DNA of 64,000 nt from AC-49 sp963817035 (GCA_963817035.1 CAWFMM010000004.1:682001-746000); one strand, 5' to 3'; numbered from the stretch's first letter, positions 10,770 to 19,628 are shown. The notes: generated from the letters alone by a model not told the origin. Numbers and translations are program-made.

Positions 10770-10791
10770 AGGGGCGGCCGAAGCCGCCCCT
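10770..10791. terminator. Hairpin terminator, 9-bp stem with CGAA loop
   Basis: AGGGGCGGC-CGAA-GCCGCCCCT forms a perfect 9-bp stem between the nadC-nadA region and the convergent secreted-protein gene. There is no long T run, but the position between two convergent ends suits a bidirectional terminator. Confidence 0.65.
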
Positions 10792-10814
10792 CGCCGTGCC
10801 TATGGGATGGCGGT

Positions 10815-11423
10815 TCAGGCCTGCACGAGGATGATGCTCGTGAAGCGCAGGCCGTTGGGGCCGAGGCCGAGGCCGGCCTCGTGCACGACGGCGCCGTGGA
10901 CGAGCGCCGCGGTGCCGCATGCGGTGGCGACGGGCGGCGCCGGCGGGGCCGGTGTCGTGGCCGGCGGCGGCGGGGGCGGCGTCGTGGTCGTGGGCGTGGT
11001 CGTCGTCGGCGTGGGCTCGTGGTGATCGCCCGTCGCCGGAGCGTCGGTCCGCGTGTGGTTGACGGGCCGGCAGATGACCGGCGTTCCGGGCGGAACCGCG
11101 CCGGTCAGCGTGCCGCCGCCGGTGAGCGTGATCGTCAGGACGCCGTCGGTGAACGAGACGACGGTCCCGGCGTCGGCCGGGGGCGCCGGCGGGGTCGGGG
11201 TGGGATGCGAGTCGCCGCTGTCGCCGCTTGGCGTGGTCGAGCCGCCGGGGTGCTCGGAGCTCGTGTGCTCATTCGTCTTGACGGTCGTCTTGTCGGACTT
11301 GGTCGCCGAGCGATGGTGTGCCCGCGGGTGGTGCTTGTGCGTGCTCTTGGCGAGCGCGCCGGGGACCGCCACGAGTGCGACCAGCGCGGACAGCGCGGCG
11401 GCGAGACGGAAGATTCGAGACAT
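10815..11423 (-). CDS. Secreted Pro/Thr-rich protein of unknown function
   Basis: 202 residues. A clear signal peptide at 1-25 (MSRIFRLAAALSALVALVAV, cleavage near ALAK) is followed by a basic His/Lys stretch, a Ser/Thr/Pro linker, and a short beta-strand core VVSFTDGVLTITLTGGGTLT at about residues 88-107. That core resembles the small domain found in many Thermoleophilia surface proteins. Next comes 'PVICRPVNHTRTD', a long Thr/Pro run, and a final compact segment with 'ACGTAALVHGAVVHEA'. Two cysteines could pair outside the cell. It lies downstream of the ECF sigma gene on the same strand and shares its Pro/Thr-rich style. No enzyme motif is recognised. Confidence 0.7.
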   Translation of the reverse strand: MSRIFRLAAALSALVALVAVPGALAKSTHKHHPRAHHRSATKSDKTTVKTNEHTSSEHPGGSTTPSGDSGDSHPTPTPPAPPADAGTVVSFTDGVLTITLTGGGTLTGAVPPGTPVICRPVNHTRTDAPATGDHHEPTPTTTTPTTTTPPPPPPATTPAPPAPPVATACGTAALVHGAVVHEAGLGLGPNGLRFTSIILVQA

Positions 11424-11519
11424 TCGTGCTCCTCTGGGGTTGGCAGCCGGGCAGCCTCTGTCGAGGCCCCGTGCTTTGCGTGCCGTCCTCGCGGACGGTT
11501 CGCCTTTGTCAGAGGGTGA

Positions 11520-11538
11520 GAGCGCCGTGATGGCGCTC
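11520..11538 (-). terminator. Hairpin between sigma factor gene and secreted-protein gene
   Basis: GAGCGCC-GTGAT-GGCGCTC gives a 7-bp stem in the 163-nt gap. It could end the sigma-factor transcript or act in the leader of the downstream gene. No T tract, so the role is uncertain. Confidence 0.35.
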
Positions 11539-11586
11539 CGTCACGCGACAACCGCCCGAACTGGACGTTCGTCGTAGCGCTCGTGG

Positions 11587-12933
11587 CTAGGGGTGATCGC
11601 CGGGGGCCGTCGGCGTCGTCGGCGTCGTCGGCGTGGTCGTCGGCTCGTGGTACGGCGGGCGAGGTGTCGGTGTGACCCCCGGAGGGCAGTTGTCGTAGCA
11701 GACGATCGGCGGCGGATCGGCGGTCGTCGTCGTCGTGGGCGGCGGGGGTGGTGCCGCGGTCGTCGTGCTCGGCTCGGGGCGCGGGGCCGGCGTCGGAGTC
11801 GGAGTTGGCTCGGGATGACCCGTCGTGGCGGTGGTCGAGGCCGGGGGGTTCGGGGCCGGGTGGGAGCTCGAGCTGCCGCTGGTGGCCGGCGGGTCCGCAA
11901 CAGGCGGCTTCGCCGCGTCGCTCGAACCGAGATGTGGCGTCGGCGCGGCGCTCGGCGGGTGGGGCGCCGGCGTCGGCGCGATCGGGACGGCGGGGGCGGT
12001 GGTGACGACCGGCGGTGCGGCGTGTGCTCGCCGCTGGGCGGCGGGGTGGTGGTGCCGGTGGACGGTTGTCGTCGGGTGCGCGACCGACCGTGTCACGACG
12101 CTGATGCGGTGCAAGCCCTGCACGGCGACCGGCGCGGCGGCGACCGCGGCGTGGTGCGTCGCGGCGAGGAGGCTCGAGTGGTGCTGACGATGGACCGGCA
12201 CAACGACGTGCGCGAGCTGCGGCGCGACGAGCGCAGCGGTGGTGACCGCCACCGCGCCCACCTTGGCCGCGACGGCGACGCCGGTTCCACCCGCCGCGGT
12301 CGCGATCTCCGCGACCCGCCGCGTGGTCTCCTCGTGCGCGCCCGGATCGCCGATCAGCCAGTGCACGAGCGGCATCGGCGTGATCGCGCTGGCGCCGGCG
12401 CGCAGCGTGGCGCGGGCGCGATGGACGAGCTGGCGCAGGGCCCCGTCGCTCAGCCCGAGCTCGGCCGCGACCTCGGCGTGGGGACGACCCTGGACGGCGA
12501 TCGCGAGCAGCGCGTCGCGCTGGCGCTCGGGCAGCCGCGCCACGCCGGCCAGCGTCTGGCGGATGACGTCGCGGCGCTCGGCGTCCTGGGCCGTCGTGCC
12601 GTGGCCGTGGACCGACTCGTGCAATTCGTCGTAGTCGTAGCCCGGGCGCCGCAGGCTGGCCATCGCGCTGTTGTGGGCGATGCGGTACAGCCAGCCGCGC
12701 AGATCGCGGACCTGGGTTCCGTCGGTCAGCGACGACCACGCGTTGATGAACGTCTGCTGCAGCGCATCCTCGGCGCGGGGCGCCGGCAGGATGCGGCGCA
12801 GATAGCGCGCGAGCGGGCGCCGGTAGCGCTCGACGATCGCCTCGAACGCCCGATCGTGGCCGTCGGCGGCCAACCGGACGAGGCGGTCGTCGGTCTGGGT
12901 TCGCAGCAGGGTCGTGGAGAGCGCCGAGGTCAT
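11587..12933 (-). CDS. ECF-type RNA polymerase sigma factor with transmembrane and Pro/Thr-rich C-terminal extension
   Basis: 448 residues, more than twice the size of a normal ECF sigma factor. Region 2 lies at about 20-95 (FEAIVERYRRPLARYLRRIL, 'AEDALQQTFINAWSSL', 'RGWLYRIAHNSAMASLRR'). Region 4 lies at about 125-180 (LPERQRDALLAIAVQGRPHA, 'VAAELGLSDGALRQLVHRAR'). After a short linker comes a hydrophobic Ala/Val segment at about 212-240, then a His-rich stretch and a 180-residue Pro/Thr/Ala-rich tail with two cysteines near the end (CYDNCPPG). The layout suggests a membrane-tethered sigma factor with an extracytoplasmic tail acting as its own sensor or anti-sigma element. No separate anti-sigma gene is adjacent. 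Confidence 0.85.
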   Translation of the reverse strand: MTSALSTTLLRTQTDDRLVRLAADGHDRAFEAIVERYRRPLARYLRRILPAPRAEDALQQTFINAWSSLTDGTQVRDLRGWLYRIAHNSAMASLRRPGYDYDELHESVHGHGTTAQDAERRDVIRQTLAGVARLPERQRDALLAIAVQGRPHAEVAAELGLSDGALRQLVHRARATLRAGASAITPMPLVHWLIGDPGAHEETTRRVAEIATAAGGTGVAVAAKVGAVAVTTAALVAPQLAHVVVPVHRQHHSSLLAATHHAAVAAAPVAVQGLHRISVVTRSVAHPTTTVHRHHHPAAQRRAHAAPPVVTTAPAVPIAPTPAPHPPSAAPTPHLGSSDAAKPPVADPPATSGSSSSHPAPNPPASTTATTGHPEPTPTPTPAPRPEPSTTTAAPPPPPTTTTTADPPPIVCYDNCPPGVTPTPRPPYHEPTTTPTTPTTPTAPGDHP

Positions 12934-12977
12934 GCAGCGAACTGCATCGACCCGTCGGGCTCAGCGCTTGAAGAACC

Positions 12978-14219
12978 TCAGAACTCGCTGGCCTCGTGGG
13001 GCCCGACGACGGCCACCGCGGCACGATCGGGATCGACCGAGCGGGCGATCGCGGCGACCTCGTCGTAGGTGATCGAGTCCAGGATCGCGATCGAGACGTC
13101 CGGGTCGATCTCCTCCCCGTGGACGATCGACAAACCCGCGCACAGGCGAGCGACGGCTCCGGAGTTCTCGAACGCGAGAACCTGGCGGCCAGCTGCGAAC
13201 GCCCGCGCGCGCTCGACCTCCTCCTCGGTCGGCCCGTCGGCGTGCAGCTCGGCGACGATCTCGCGCATGCGACCGTAGGCCTCGACGCACTTGGTGGAGT
13301 CCAAGCCGGCTCCGAGCTGGAGTACCGGCGCGTCGGCGAAGGCGTGGGGGACGGCATAGACCGAGTAGGCCAGCCCGCGCTGCTCGCGGATCTCGTCGAA
13401 CAGGCGCGAGCCCATCGATCCGCCGAGCAGCGTCGCGTAGACGACGAGCGCGGTGCGCGAGCGGCGGTCCATCGGGATGTCCGGGCGGTAGATCAGTCGC
13501 ACGTGCGACTGGTTGGAGTCGCGGCGCTCGACGAGCTTCCGCAGCTCGGTGTCGGGGACCGGCTCGAACGGCTCGGGCGCCGGTAGGTCGGGGAGCCGGT
13601 CGAACAGCGCGATGGACTCGTCGTCGACGTGCTCGACGTTGCCCGCGATGAACACGCCACCGCTGCGTCCTGACCAGCGGCGCTCGCGGAACGCGACGAT
13701 CGCGTCGCGGGTGAACGTCCGCAGATGCTCCTCGGGTCCGAGCACCATCCGCCCCAGCGGGTGGTCGCCGAACGCGGCGCGGTCGATCAGATGCTCCGCG
13801 ACCGTGGAAGGCTGATCCATCGAGCGCTGGATCTCCTGGATGACCACGCCACGCTCGCGATCGAGCTCCTCGGCGTCGAGCAGTGGGCGCCCGACGAAAT
13901 CGGTCAGCAGGTCGATCGCCTGCGCGGTGACCTCGGCCCGGCAGGTGATGTGGAAGGCGACCATGTCGTGCGACGTGAACGCGTTGAGCGACGCGCCCAT
14001 CCGCTCGGCCGTGGCGTTGACCTTGCGGTAGTGGTCGTACTTCTCGCCTCCCTTGAACACCAGATGCTCGAGAAAGTGGGCCATGCCGTTCTCCTCGGAG
14101 CGCTCGGTGCGGGCGCCCGCGTTGAAGGCCGCGAGGATCGTCGTCGCGCGCGTTCCCTCGAGTGCGATTGCATGGATCGGCAGGCCGCTCGGACGGGTGG
14201 TGGTGGTGATCGTCGCCAT
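12978..14219 (-). CDS. M16 family zinc peptidase (pitrilysin-like)
   Basis: 413-residue M16B metallopeptidase of the processing-peptidase/YmxG type, a cytosolic protein-clearing enzyme. The inverted zinc motif HFLEH is at residues 48-52 in 'NGMAHFLEHLVFKGGEKY', and the distal Glu ligand lies in 'LDRERGVVIQEI' about 75 residues later. The C-terminal half has the partner-domain arginine/tyrosine motif 'LFDEIREQRGLAYSVYA'. Length matches the single-chain family. In many Gram-positives such genes follow pnp or sit near dapB; here it stands alone, divergent from ftsE. Confidence 0.92.
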   Translation of the reverse strand: MATITTTTRPSGLPIHAIALEGTRATTILAAFNAGARTERSEENGMAHFLEHLVFKGGEKYDHYRKVNATAERMGASLNAFTSHDMVAFHITCRAEVTAQAIDLLTDFVGRPLLDAEELDRERGVVIQEIQRSMDQPSTVAEHLIDRAAFGDHPLGRMVLGPEEHLRTFTRDAIVAFRERRWSGRSGGVFIAGNVEHVDDESIALFDRLPDLPAPEPFEPVPDTELRKLVERRDSNQSHVRLIYRPDIPMDRRSRTALVVYATLLGGSMGSRLFDEIREQRGLAYSVYAVPHAFADAPVLQLGAGLDSTKCVEAYGRMREIVAELHADGPTEEEVERARAFAAGRQVLAFENSGAVARLCAGLSIVHGEEIDPDVSIAILDSITYDEVAAIARSVDPDRAAVAVVGPHEASEF

Positions 14220-14227
14220 TGGCGCTC

Positions 14228-14233
14228 ACGATA
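14228..14233 (-). promoter_or_regulatory. -10-like box TATCGT for the M16 peptidase gene
   Basis: On the minus strand TATCGT ends 8 nt before the ATG at 14219. Confidence 0.4.
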
Positions 14234-14324
14234 ACGATCAAGCCCATCCGGCCTCGCGCAATCGCCCTTGCACCAGGGCCAAAACGGCGAGAACGTCGCC
14301 GAGATGTGCAAACCTCGGGGACAG

Positions 14325-15194
14325 ATGGCCACCACAGAGCGTCAGCAACAGCGGCTCGAGCGAGCCGCCGCGCCCGCAGACCGCGTCCCCTCGGTGATCG
14401 AGTTTCGAGGGGTCAACAAGACGTATGAATCCGGCGACACCGGGCTCAAGGACGTCACGTTCACGGTCGCCCGCGGCGAGTTCGTCTTCCTCGTCGGGCA
14501 GACCGGATCGGGGAAGTCGACGGTCATGAAGCTGCTGCTCAAGGAGATCGAGCCGACCGGCGGAGCGATCCGCGTCGCCGGGCGCGACCTCAGCGACATC
14601 GATCGCAAGAAGGTCCCCTACTACCGGCGCAACCTCGGGGTCGTCTTCCAGGACTTCAAGTTGCTGCCCAACCGCACCGTGCACGACAATGTCGCCTACG
14701 CGTTGCAGGTGACCGGCAGCGGGCGCAAGGAGATCCGGGCCAAGGTTCCGGACATCCTCGCACTGACCGGCCTGTCGCTGAAGCTCCACTCGTTCCCCGA
14801 TCAGCTTTCGGGCGGCGAGCAGCAGCGGGTCAGCGTGGCGCGCGCGTTCGTCAACCACCCGCCGCTGCTGTTGGCCGACGAGCCGACCGGCAACCTCGAT
14901 CCCGAGACCTCGGTCGGGATCATGCAGCTGCTGTACCGCATCAACCGCACCGGGACGACGGTCGTCGTCGCGACCCATGACTCGGCGCTCGTCGATCGTA
15001 TGCGCCGTCGCGTGATCGAGCTCGAGGGCGGGCGCATCATCCGCGACGAGATCGCCGGGGGCTACGGCGGCAAGACGCCGACGACCGCCGAGTTCGGCGC
15101 GCTGATGCGCGGCGAGCCGGCCCCCGCGCCCCACGACCTGCGCGGCAGCGACATCGACACCGTCGGCGACATCGACTTCGACTTCGACGACTGA
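14325..15194 (+). CDS. ftsE: Cell division ATP-binding protein FtsE
   Basis: 289-residue ABC ATPase that pairs with FtsX in the divisome and activates peptidoglycan hydrolases. Walker A is GQTGSGKST, the Q-loop is in 'LGVVFQDFKLLPNRTV', the signature is 'QLSGGEQQRVSVARA', Walker B is 'LLLADEPTGNL' and the H-loop is 'VVVATHDSALVD'. A 60-residue C-terminal extension beyond the usual 220-230 residues ends in Asp-rich sequence. The ATG at 14325 follows GGGGAC; two further in-frame ATGs at 14268 and 14304 would add 19 or 7 residues. ftsX starts 3 nt after the stop. Confidence 0.95.
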   Translation: MATTERQQQRLERAAAPADRVPSVIEFRGVNKTYESGDTGLKDVTFTVARGEFVFLVGQTGSGKSTVMKLLLKEIEPTGGAIRVAGRDLSDIDRKKVPYYRRNLGVVFQDFKLLPNRTVHDNVAYALQVTGSGRKEIRAKVPDILALTGLSLKLHSFPDQLSGGEQQRVSVARAFVNHPPLLLADEPTGNLDPETSVGIMQLLYRINRTGTTVVVATHDSALVDRMRRRVIELEGGRIIRDEIAGGYGGKTPTTAEFGALMRGEPAPAPHDLRGSDIDTVGDIDFDFDD

Positions 15195-15197
15195 GCC

Positions 15198-16064
15198 ATG
15201 CACTTCAGCTTCTTCATCCGCGAGGCAATGCGGTCGATCCGACGCAACCCGATCCCGTCGTTCGCCGCCATGGCGACCGTGCTCGTCACGCTGCTCGTGC
15301 TCGGTGTCTTCATCCCGATCGTCCAGGCCGCCAGCGGCGCCGCCGACACGGTCAGCCACCGCGTCCAGCTCGACGTCTTCATGCGCTCCTCGGCGACCGC
15401 GACCGACAACGCTCGTGTCGGCGTCGCGATCAAGAACACCCCGCACGTCAAGAGCGTCGTCTTCGTCAGCAAGGCGAAGGCGCTTGCCCAGCAGCGCCAC
15501 ACCGACCCCGAGGCGTTCGCCCTGCTCGGCAACTACAACCCGCTTCCCGACACGTTCCAGATCCATCCTGACGATCCGGGCAACATCGCCAAGATCGCTG
15601 CCGCGCTGCCGCACGACGCCGCGATCGGGACGATCAAGAACAAGCAGCACGACACCGACAAGATCGTCAAGGGCACGCGCATCCTCAAGCTCGCGATGGC
15701 CGTCCTGATCGGCCTGCTGGCGCTCGCGTCGGTGCTGCTTGTGGCCAACACGATCCGCCTGTCGCTGTTCTCTCGTCGCCGCGAGGTCGAGGTCATGAAG
15801 CTCGTCGGCGCGACGGATTGGTTCATCCGCTGGCCGTTTCTGATCGAGGGCATGGTCCTCGGCGCGCTCGGCGGCCTCGGCGCGGCGCTGTTGCTGCTGC
15901 TCGGCAAGCTGACGTTCCTGAATCCGCTCAAGCACGTCTTCCGGTTCATCGCGGTCCCCGACACGATCCCCGTGTCGGTCCTCGCGCTGGTCCTGCTGGC
16001 TGCGAGCGTGATCGTCTCAGCGGTCGGCTCGGGCCTTTCGCTCCGGCGTTTCCTGCGCGTTTGA
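15198..16064 (+). CDS. ftsX: Cell division membrane protein FtsX
   Basis: 288-residue permease-like partner of FtsE. It has the family layout: cytoplasmic N-terminus with FIREAMRSIRRNP, TM1 at about 22-45, an extracellular domain of about 110 residues (here with 'VQLDVFMRSSATATDN' and 'LLGNYNPLPDTFQIHP', the conserved NPLP segment), then three TM segments in the C-terminal half including 'LVANTIRLSLFSRRREVEVM' and 'KLVGATDWFIRWPFLIEGM'. It couples cytoplasmic ATP hydrolysis to cell-wall hydrolases outside. The ctpA-like protease gene follows 55 nt downstream with its own -10-like box. Confidence 0.95.
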   Translation: MHFSFFIREAMRSIRRNPIPSFAAMATVLVTLLVLGVFIPIVQAASGAADTVSHRVQLDVFMRSSATATDNARVGVAIKNTPHVKSVVFVSKAKALAQQRHTDPEAFALLGNYNPLPDTFQIHPDDPGNIAKIAAALPHDAAIGTIKNKQHDTDKIVKGTRILKLAMAVLIGLLALASVLLVANTIRLSLFSRRREVEVMKLVGATDWFIRWPFLIEGMVLGALGGLGAALLLLLGKLTFLNPLKHVFRFIAVPDTIPVSVLALVLLAASVIVSAVGSGLSLRRFLRV

Positions 16065-16102
16065 GCCGCCGGCGACTGCGTCAGAGCAGGCGCTCGGTCG
16101 GC

Positions 16103-16108
16103 TAGCCT
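16103..16108 (+). promoter_or_regulatory. -10-like box TAGCCT upstream of the S41 protease gene
   Basis: TAGCCT ends 11 nt before the ATG at 16120; no Shine-Dalgarno sequence in the gap. Confidence 0.35.
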
Positions 16109-16119
16109 GACCGACCCGT

Positions 16120-17316
16120 ATGAACGCCTCTTCGCTCCCCAAGATCCTTGCCGCGATCGCCTTGGCGCTCGTGTTGCTGGCGTTCGGCGTCTATCTCGGT
16201 GGCCACAGCCAGCACCTGCCTGGCTTCGTGCGTTCGGGGCTCGTCGGCGACGGCGATGAGCAGGTCGTCAAGGACGCCTATGACCGCATCGAGAAGACCT
16301 ACTACCGCAAGCCGAGGCCGTCGGCGCTCGCCGACGCGGCGATCGGCGGCATGGTCGCGAGCCTCAAGGACCGCTTCTCCAACTACTTCAGCGCCGCCGA
16401 CTACCGCCGCTTCCAGGAGGGTCAGCACCACTCGTTCTCGGGCATCGGGACCGCGGTCGCCCAGGACCCGCGAGGGCTGCGCATCGTCACCGTCTACAAG
16501 GGCTCCCCGGCCGCACAGGGTGGCCTGAAGGCCGGCGACATCGTCGTCGCGGCGGCCGGCAAGGCGCTGGCCGGTAAGCCGGAGACATATGCGACGTCGC
16601 TGATCCGCGGGCGTAGCGGGACGAAGGTCAAGATCACCGTCCTGCGCGACGGCAGGCGCGACACGGTGACGCTGACCCGCGCGATGGTCGTCGCGCCGAT
16701 CGTCGACTCGGCGCTGCGCACGGTCGATGGCAAGAAGCTCGGCATCGTCAGCCTCGCCGCGTTCGATCCGGGCGCGCACGCCGATCTCGCCGCGGCGATC
16801 AAGCGGCTGCTCAAGCAGGGCGCTCAGGGGCTGGTCTTCGACCTGCGCGACAACGGCGGCGGACTGGTCACCGAGGCGCGGCTGATCGCCAGCCAGTTCC
16901 TCAAGGACGGCACGATCGTCACGACGCGCGGCCGCGACGTCCCGACCCAGGTCCTGACCGCGACCGGCGATCCGATCGCGCCGAAGATCCCGCTTGTCGT
17001 GCTCGTCGATCGCAACACGGCGTCGGCATCGGAGATCGTCACCGGCGCGCTGAAGGACCGCAAGCGCGCGACGATCGTCGGCACCAACACGTTCGGCAAG
17101 GGCGTCTTCCAGGAGGTCATCGAGCTGCCCAACGGCGGCGCGCTCGACATCACCGCGGGCCAGTACTTCACGCCCAACGGCACGAACCTCGGCGCCGGCG
17201 GCGTCAGGACCGGCGCAGGCATCGTTCCCGACGTGCGCGCGCAGGACAACCCCCAGACGACGCGTGACGAGGCGCTGGCCGTCGCCCTGAGCACACTCGC
17301 CGCCAAGACCCGTTGA
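16120..17316 (+). CDS. C-terminal processing protease (S41, CtpA-like)
   Basis: 398-residue membrane-anchored serine protease that works outside the membrane on C-termini of envelope proteins. An N-terminal hydrophobic anchor (ILAAIALALVLLAFGVYLGG) spans about residues 8-27. A PDZ domain follows near 95-185 ('VTVYKGSPAAQGGLKAGDIV'), then the S41 core with 'GLVFDLRDNGGGLVTEA', the catalytic Ser in RNTASASEIVTG (Ser302/Ser304 region) and Lys327 in 'NTFGKGVFQE'. The stop overlaps the TTG start of the RNB gene by 4 nt. Association with ftsEX is common in actinobacteria and firmicutes. Confidence 0.93.
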   Translation: MNASSLPKILAAIALALVLLAFGVYLGGHSQHLPGFVRSGLVGDGDEQVVKDAYDRIEKTYYRKPRPSALADAAIGGMVASLKDRFSNYFSAADYRRFQEGQHHSFSGIGTAVAQDPRGLRIVTVYKGSPAAQGGLKAGDIVVAAAGKALAGKPETYATSLIRGRSGTKVKITVLRDGRRDTVTLTRAMVVAPIVDSALRTVDGKKLGIVSLAAFDPGAHADLAAAIKRLLKQGAQGLVFDLRDNGGGLVTEARLIASQFLKDGTIVTTRGRDVPTQVLTATGDPIAPKIPLVVLVDRNTASASEIVTGALKDRKRATIVGTNTFGKGVFQEVIELPNGGALDITAGQYFTPNGTNLGAGGVRTGAGIVPDVRAQDNPQTTRDEALAVALSTLAAKTR

Positions 17317-19034
17317 CCGTCGCTCTGCTCGAGCGCCGCGGGCGCTTCCTCGTCGCCACACCGTTGTTCGATCCGGGTCGCTGGGTGACGATCGAACGCC
17401 ACCCCAAGGCGGCGGCTGGCGACGTCGTCCTGCTGCGCGAGCGCACGCGTGGCGGGCGCGGCGGGGGCGGCGGCCGGATGCAGATCGACCGCGTTCTCGG
17501 CAAGCCCGACAACGCTCGGGTGGTGATCGAGGCGCTGATGCTCGATCGCGGCCTTGCGCGCCGCTTCCCGCCCGGCGTCGAACGCGCGGCCAAGGACGCC
17601 GCCCAGGCGCCGCACACCGACGCACGCGAGCGCCGCGACCTGCGCGATCTGCCGACGTTCACGATCGACCCGGCGACCGCGCGTGACTTCGACGACGCGA
17701 TCAGCGCAGAGGACCTCGGTGGCGGGGTCATCCGCGTCTGGGTCCACATCGCCGATGTCGGTGCATACGTGCGCGCCGGCTCGCCGGTCGACCGCGAGGC
17801 CTATCGGCGTGCCACGAGCGTCTACGTTCCCGCGGCGGTTGAGCCGATGCTGCCCGAGGTGCTCTCCAACGGCGCGTGCTCGCTCGTACCCGGCCAGGAG
17901 CGGCTGACGGTGACCGTCGAGATGGATCTGAAGGGCGCCGACGTCGTACGGGTGCGCTTCGATCGGACGCTGATCCGCTCCGACGAGCGCCTGGACTACG
18001 AGCGCGTCGACCGCGTTTTCTCCGGGGCTGAGCCCGCCGTGGAGCCGTGGGCGGCGCCGCTCGCCGCCGCGCGGGTGGCCGCCGCGGCGCTTCAGGCCCG
18101 CCGCGAGGAGCGCGGCGCGCTGGCCGTCGAGTCGGTCGAGCCCGAGTTCTCATTCGATCGGCGCGGTCACGTCACCAGCTCCGAGCCGCGCGAGCAGACG
18201 GAATCGCATCGGGTCATCGAGCACCTGATGATCGCCGCCAACGAGGCGGTCGCCGGACTACTCGTCGACCGTGGGGTTGCGGCGCTGTTTCGCATCCATG
18301 AGCGCCCGGCGCCCGAGGCGGTGCAGCGGCTGATCGAGCAGCTCGCGTCGCTCGGGGTGCCGACCCCGGCGACGCCCGAGACGATCAGCGCCCAGGAGGC
18401 CGCCGACATCGCCGCGGCGGCGTCGCAGCTCGTCGCTCAGCACGTGCGCCGCACCGGACGCGGCGCCCAGGCACTCAGCTCGCTCGTCCTGCGCTCGCTC
18501 AAGCGCGCCCGCTACCAGCCCCAGAACGTCGGCCACGCGGGGCTGCGCTCCGAGCGCTACTGCCACTTCACCTCGCCGATCCGCCGCTACCCCGACCTGA
18601 TCGTCCACCGCGCGCTGCTCGGAGCGCTGGGTTACGACGAGCCGTCGCCGCGTGCCGAGCGCATGGACGAGGCGGGGGAGTGGTGCTCGGCGCGCGAGCG
18701 CGACGCGGCGACGATCGAGCGCGACGCCGACGATGTCGCGCGCTGCTTCCTGCTCGAACGCGCGCTGTTCACCGGCGGCTTCGACCAGGTCTTCGACGGC
18801 GAGGTCGTCGGGCTGATCGGCTCCGGCGCGTTCGTCGCGTTCGGCGCCGGCTACGAGGGCATGGCCCCGGCGCGGCGGATGTCCGGGTGGTGGGAGCTCA
18901 ACGAGGCCGGGACGATCCTGCACGAAGCCGATAGCGGCCGCGCGATCCGCCTCGGCGATCCGGTCAGGGTGAAGGTGCTGCGCGTCGATGCCCCACGGGG
19001 GCGGGTGGACCTCGAGCTGGCGGAGGGCGCTTGA
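17313..19034 (+). CDS. RNB-domain exoribonuclease (RNase R/II-like)
   Basis: 573-residue 3'-5' exoribonuclease of the RNase II/R superfamily. It starts at TTG 17313 overlapping the S41 protease stop. The RNB catalytic motif is 'FTIDPATARDFDDAISAED', with the metal-binding aspartates. Other family marks are 'VWVHIADVGAYVRAGSPVDR', 'LFRIHERPAPEAVQRL', 'HFTSPIRRYPDLIVHRALLG' and a C-terminal S1-type RNA-binding end ('VKVLRVDAPRGRVDLEL'). It is shorter than E. coli RNase R (about 800 residues), with a reduced cold-shock region. RNase R works with tmRNA-SmpB in degrading stalled messages, and smpB is the next gene. Confidence 0.9.
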   Translation: MTVALLERRGRFLVATPLFDPGRWVTIERHPKAAAGDVVLLRERTRGGRGGGGGRMQIDRVLGKPDNARVVIEALMLDRGLARRFPPGVERAAKDAAQAPHTDARERRDLRDLPTFTIDPATARDFDDAISAEDLGGGVIRVWVHIADVGAYVRAGSPVDREAYRRATSVYVPAAVEPMLPEVLSNGACSLVPGQERLTVTVEMDLKGADVVRVRFDRTLIRSDERLDYERVDRVFSGAEPAVEPWAAPLAAARVAAAALQARREERGALAVESVEPEFSFDRRGHVTSSEPREQTESHRVIEHLMIAANEAVAGLLVDRGVAALFRIHERPAPEAVQRLIEQLASLGVPTPATPETISAQEAADIAAAASQLVAQHVRRTGRGAQALSSLVLRSLKRARYQPQNVGHAGLRSERYCHFTSPIRRYPDLIVHRALLGALGYDEPSPRAERMDEAGEWCSARERDAATIERDADDVARCFLLERALFTGGFDQVFDGEVVGLIGSGAFVAFGAGYEGMAPARRMSGWWELNEAGTILHEADSGRAIRLGDPVRVKVLRVDAPRGRVDLELAEGA

Positions 19035-19136
19035 ACTGCCTGCGGTGAGGGGAAACGAGCCCACCCGCCACCGACCCGGTCCCCCACACTCCATCGCCGC
19101 GAAGAGCCGGCACGCACGCGGCGAACCCTCACCGTC

Positions 19137-19142
19137 TACCGT
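19137..19142 (+). promoter_or_regulatory. -10-like box TACCGT upstream of smpB
   Basis: TACCGT ends 6 nt before the smpB ATG, exactly the spacing expected if transcription starts at the A of ATG. Confidence 0.45.
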
Positions 19143-19148
19143 CTGACC

Positions 19149-19628
19149 ATGGCCAAGGGCGGCAAGCGCAAGGTTGCACCGGGTGACGTGGCGTCCAATC
19201 GCACGGCGTCGCATCGCTTCGAGTTCCTCGAGAAGATCGAGTGCGGGCTGGTGCTGCAAGGAACCGAGGTCAAGGCGCTGCGGGCCGGCTCGGCCCAGAT
19301 CAAGGACGGCTACGCCGCGATCCACGAGGGCGAGCTGTGGCTGCACAACGTCCACATCCCGCCCTATGCGCCGGCCTCGCGCGAGAACCACGACCCCGAG
19401 CGCGTGCGCAAGCTGCTGGTCCATCGCCGCGAGATCGACCGCCTCGCGGCGAGCGCGGCTGAGCGCGGCCTGACGCTCGTGCCGCTGCGCCTCTACTTCA
19501 AGGGCTCGCGGGCCAAGGTCGAGATCGCGCTGGCCCGCGGCAAGGATCAGTACGACAAGCGCCAGTCGATCAAGGAACGCGAGACCAAGCGCGACATGGA
19601 CCGCGCGCTACGCGAAGCAAACCGCTAG
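19149..19628 (+). CDS. smpB: SsrA-binding protein SmpB
   Basis: 159-residue RNA-binding protein that delivers tmRNA to ribosomes stalled on broken messages. Motifs: 'ASNRTASHRFEFLEKIECGL' type opening (VASNRTASHRFEFLEKIECG), 'LQGTEVKALRAGSAQIKDGY', the central 'HIPPYAPASRENHDPERVRK', 'LLVHRREIDRL', 'PLRLYFKGSRAKVEIALARG' and the C-terminal 'KDQYDKRQSIKERETKRDMD' tail that folds into the mRNA channel. Length is standard. Its RNA partner ssrA lies about 3.8 kb downstream. It is convergent with the next gene, overlapping by 4 nt. Confidence 0.97.
   Translation: MAKGGKRKVAPGDVASNRTASHRFEFLEKIECGLVLQGTEVKALRAGSAQIKDGYAAIHEGELWLHNVHIPPYAPASRENHDPERVRKLLVHRREIDRLAASAAERGLTLVPLRLYFKGSRAKVEIALARGKDQYDKRQSIKERETKRDMDRALREANR

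Noticed and set aside
14238..15935. 565-codon open frame opposite ftsE-ftsX
   Set aside because: Antisense shadow of two well-supported genes, with low-complexity charged translation.
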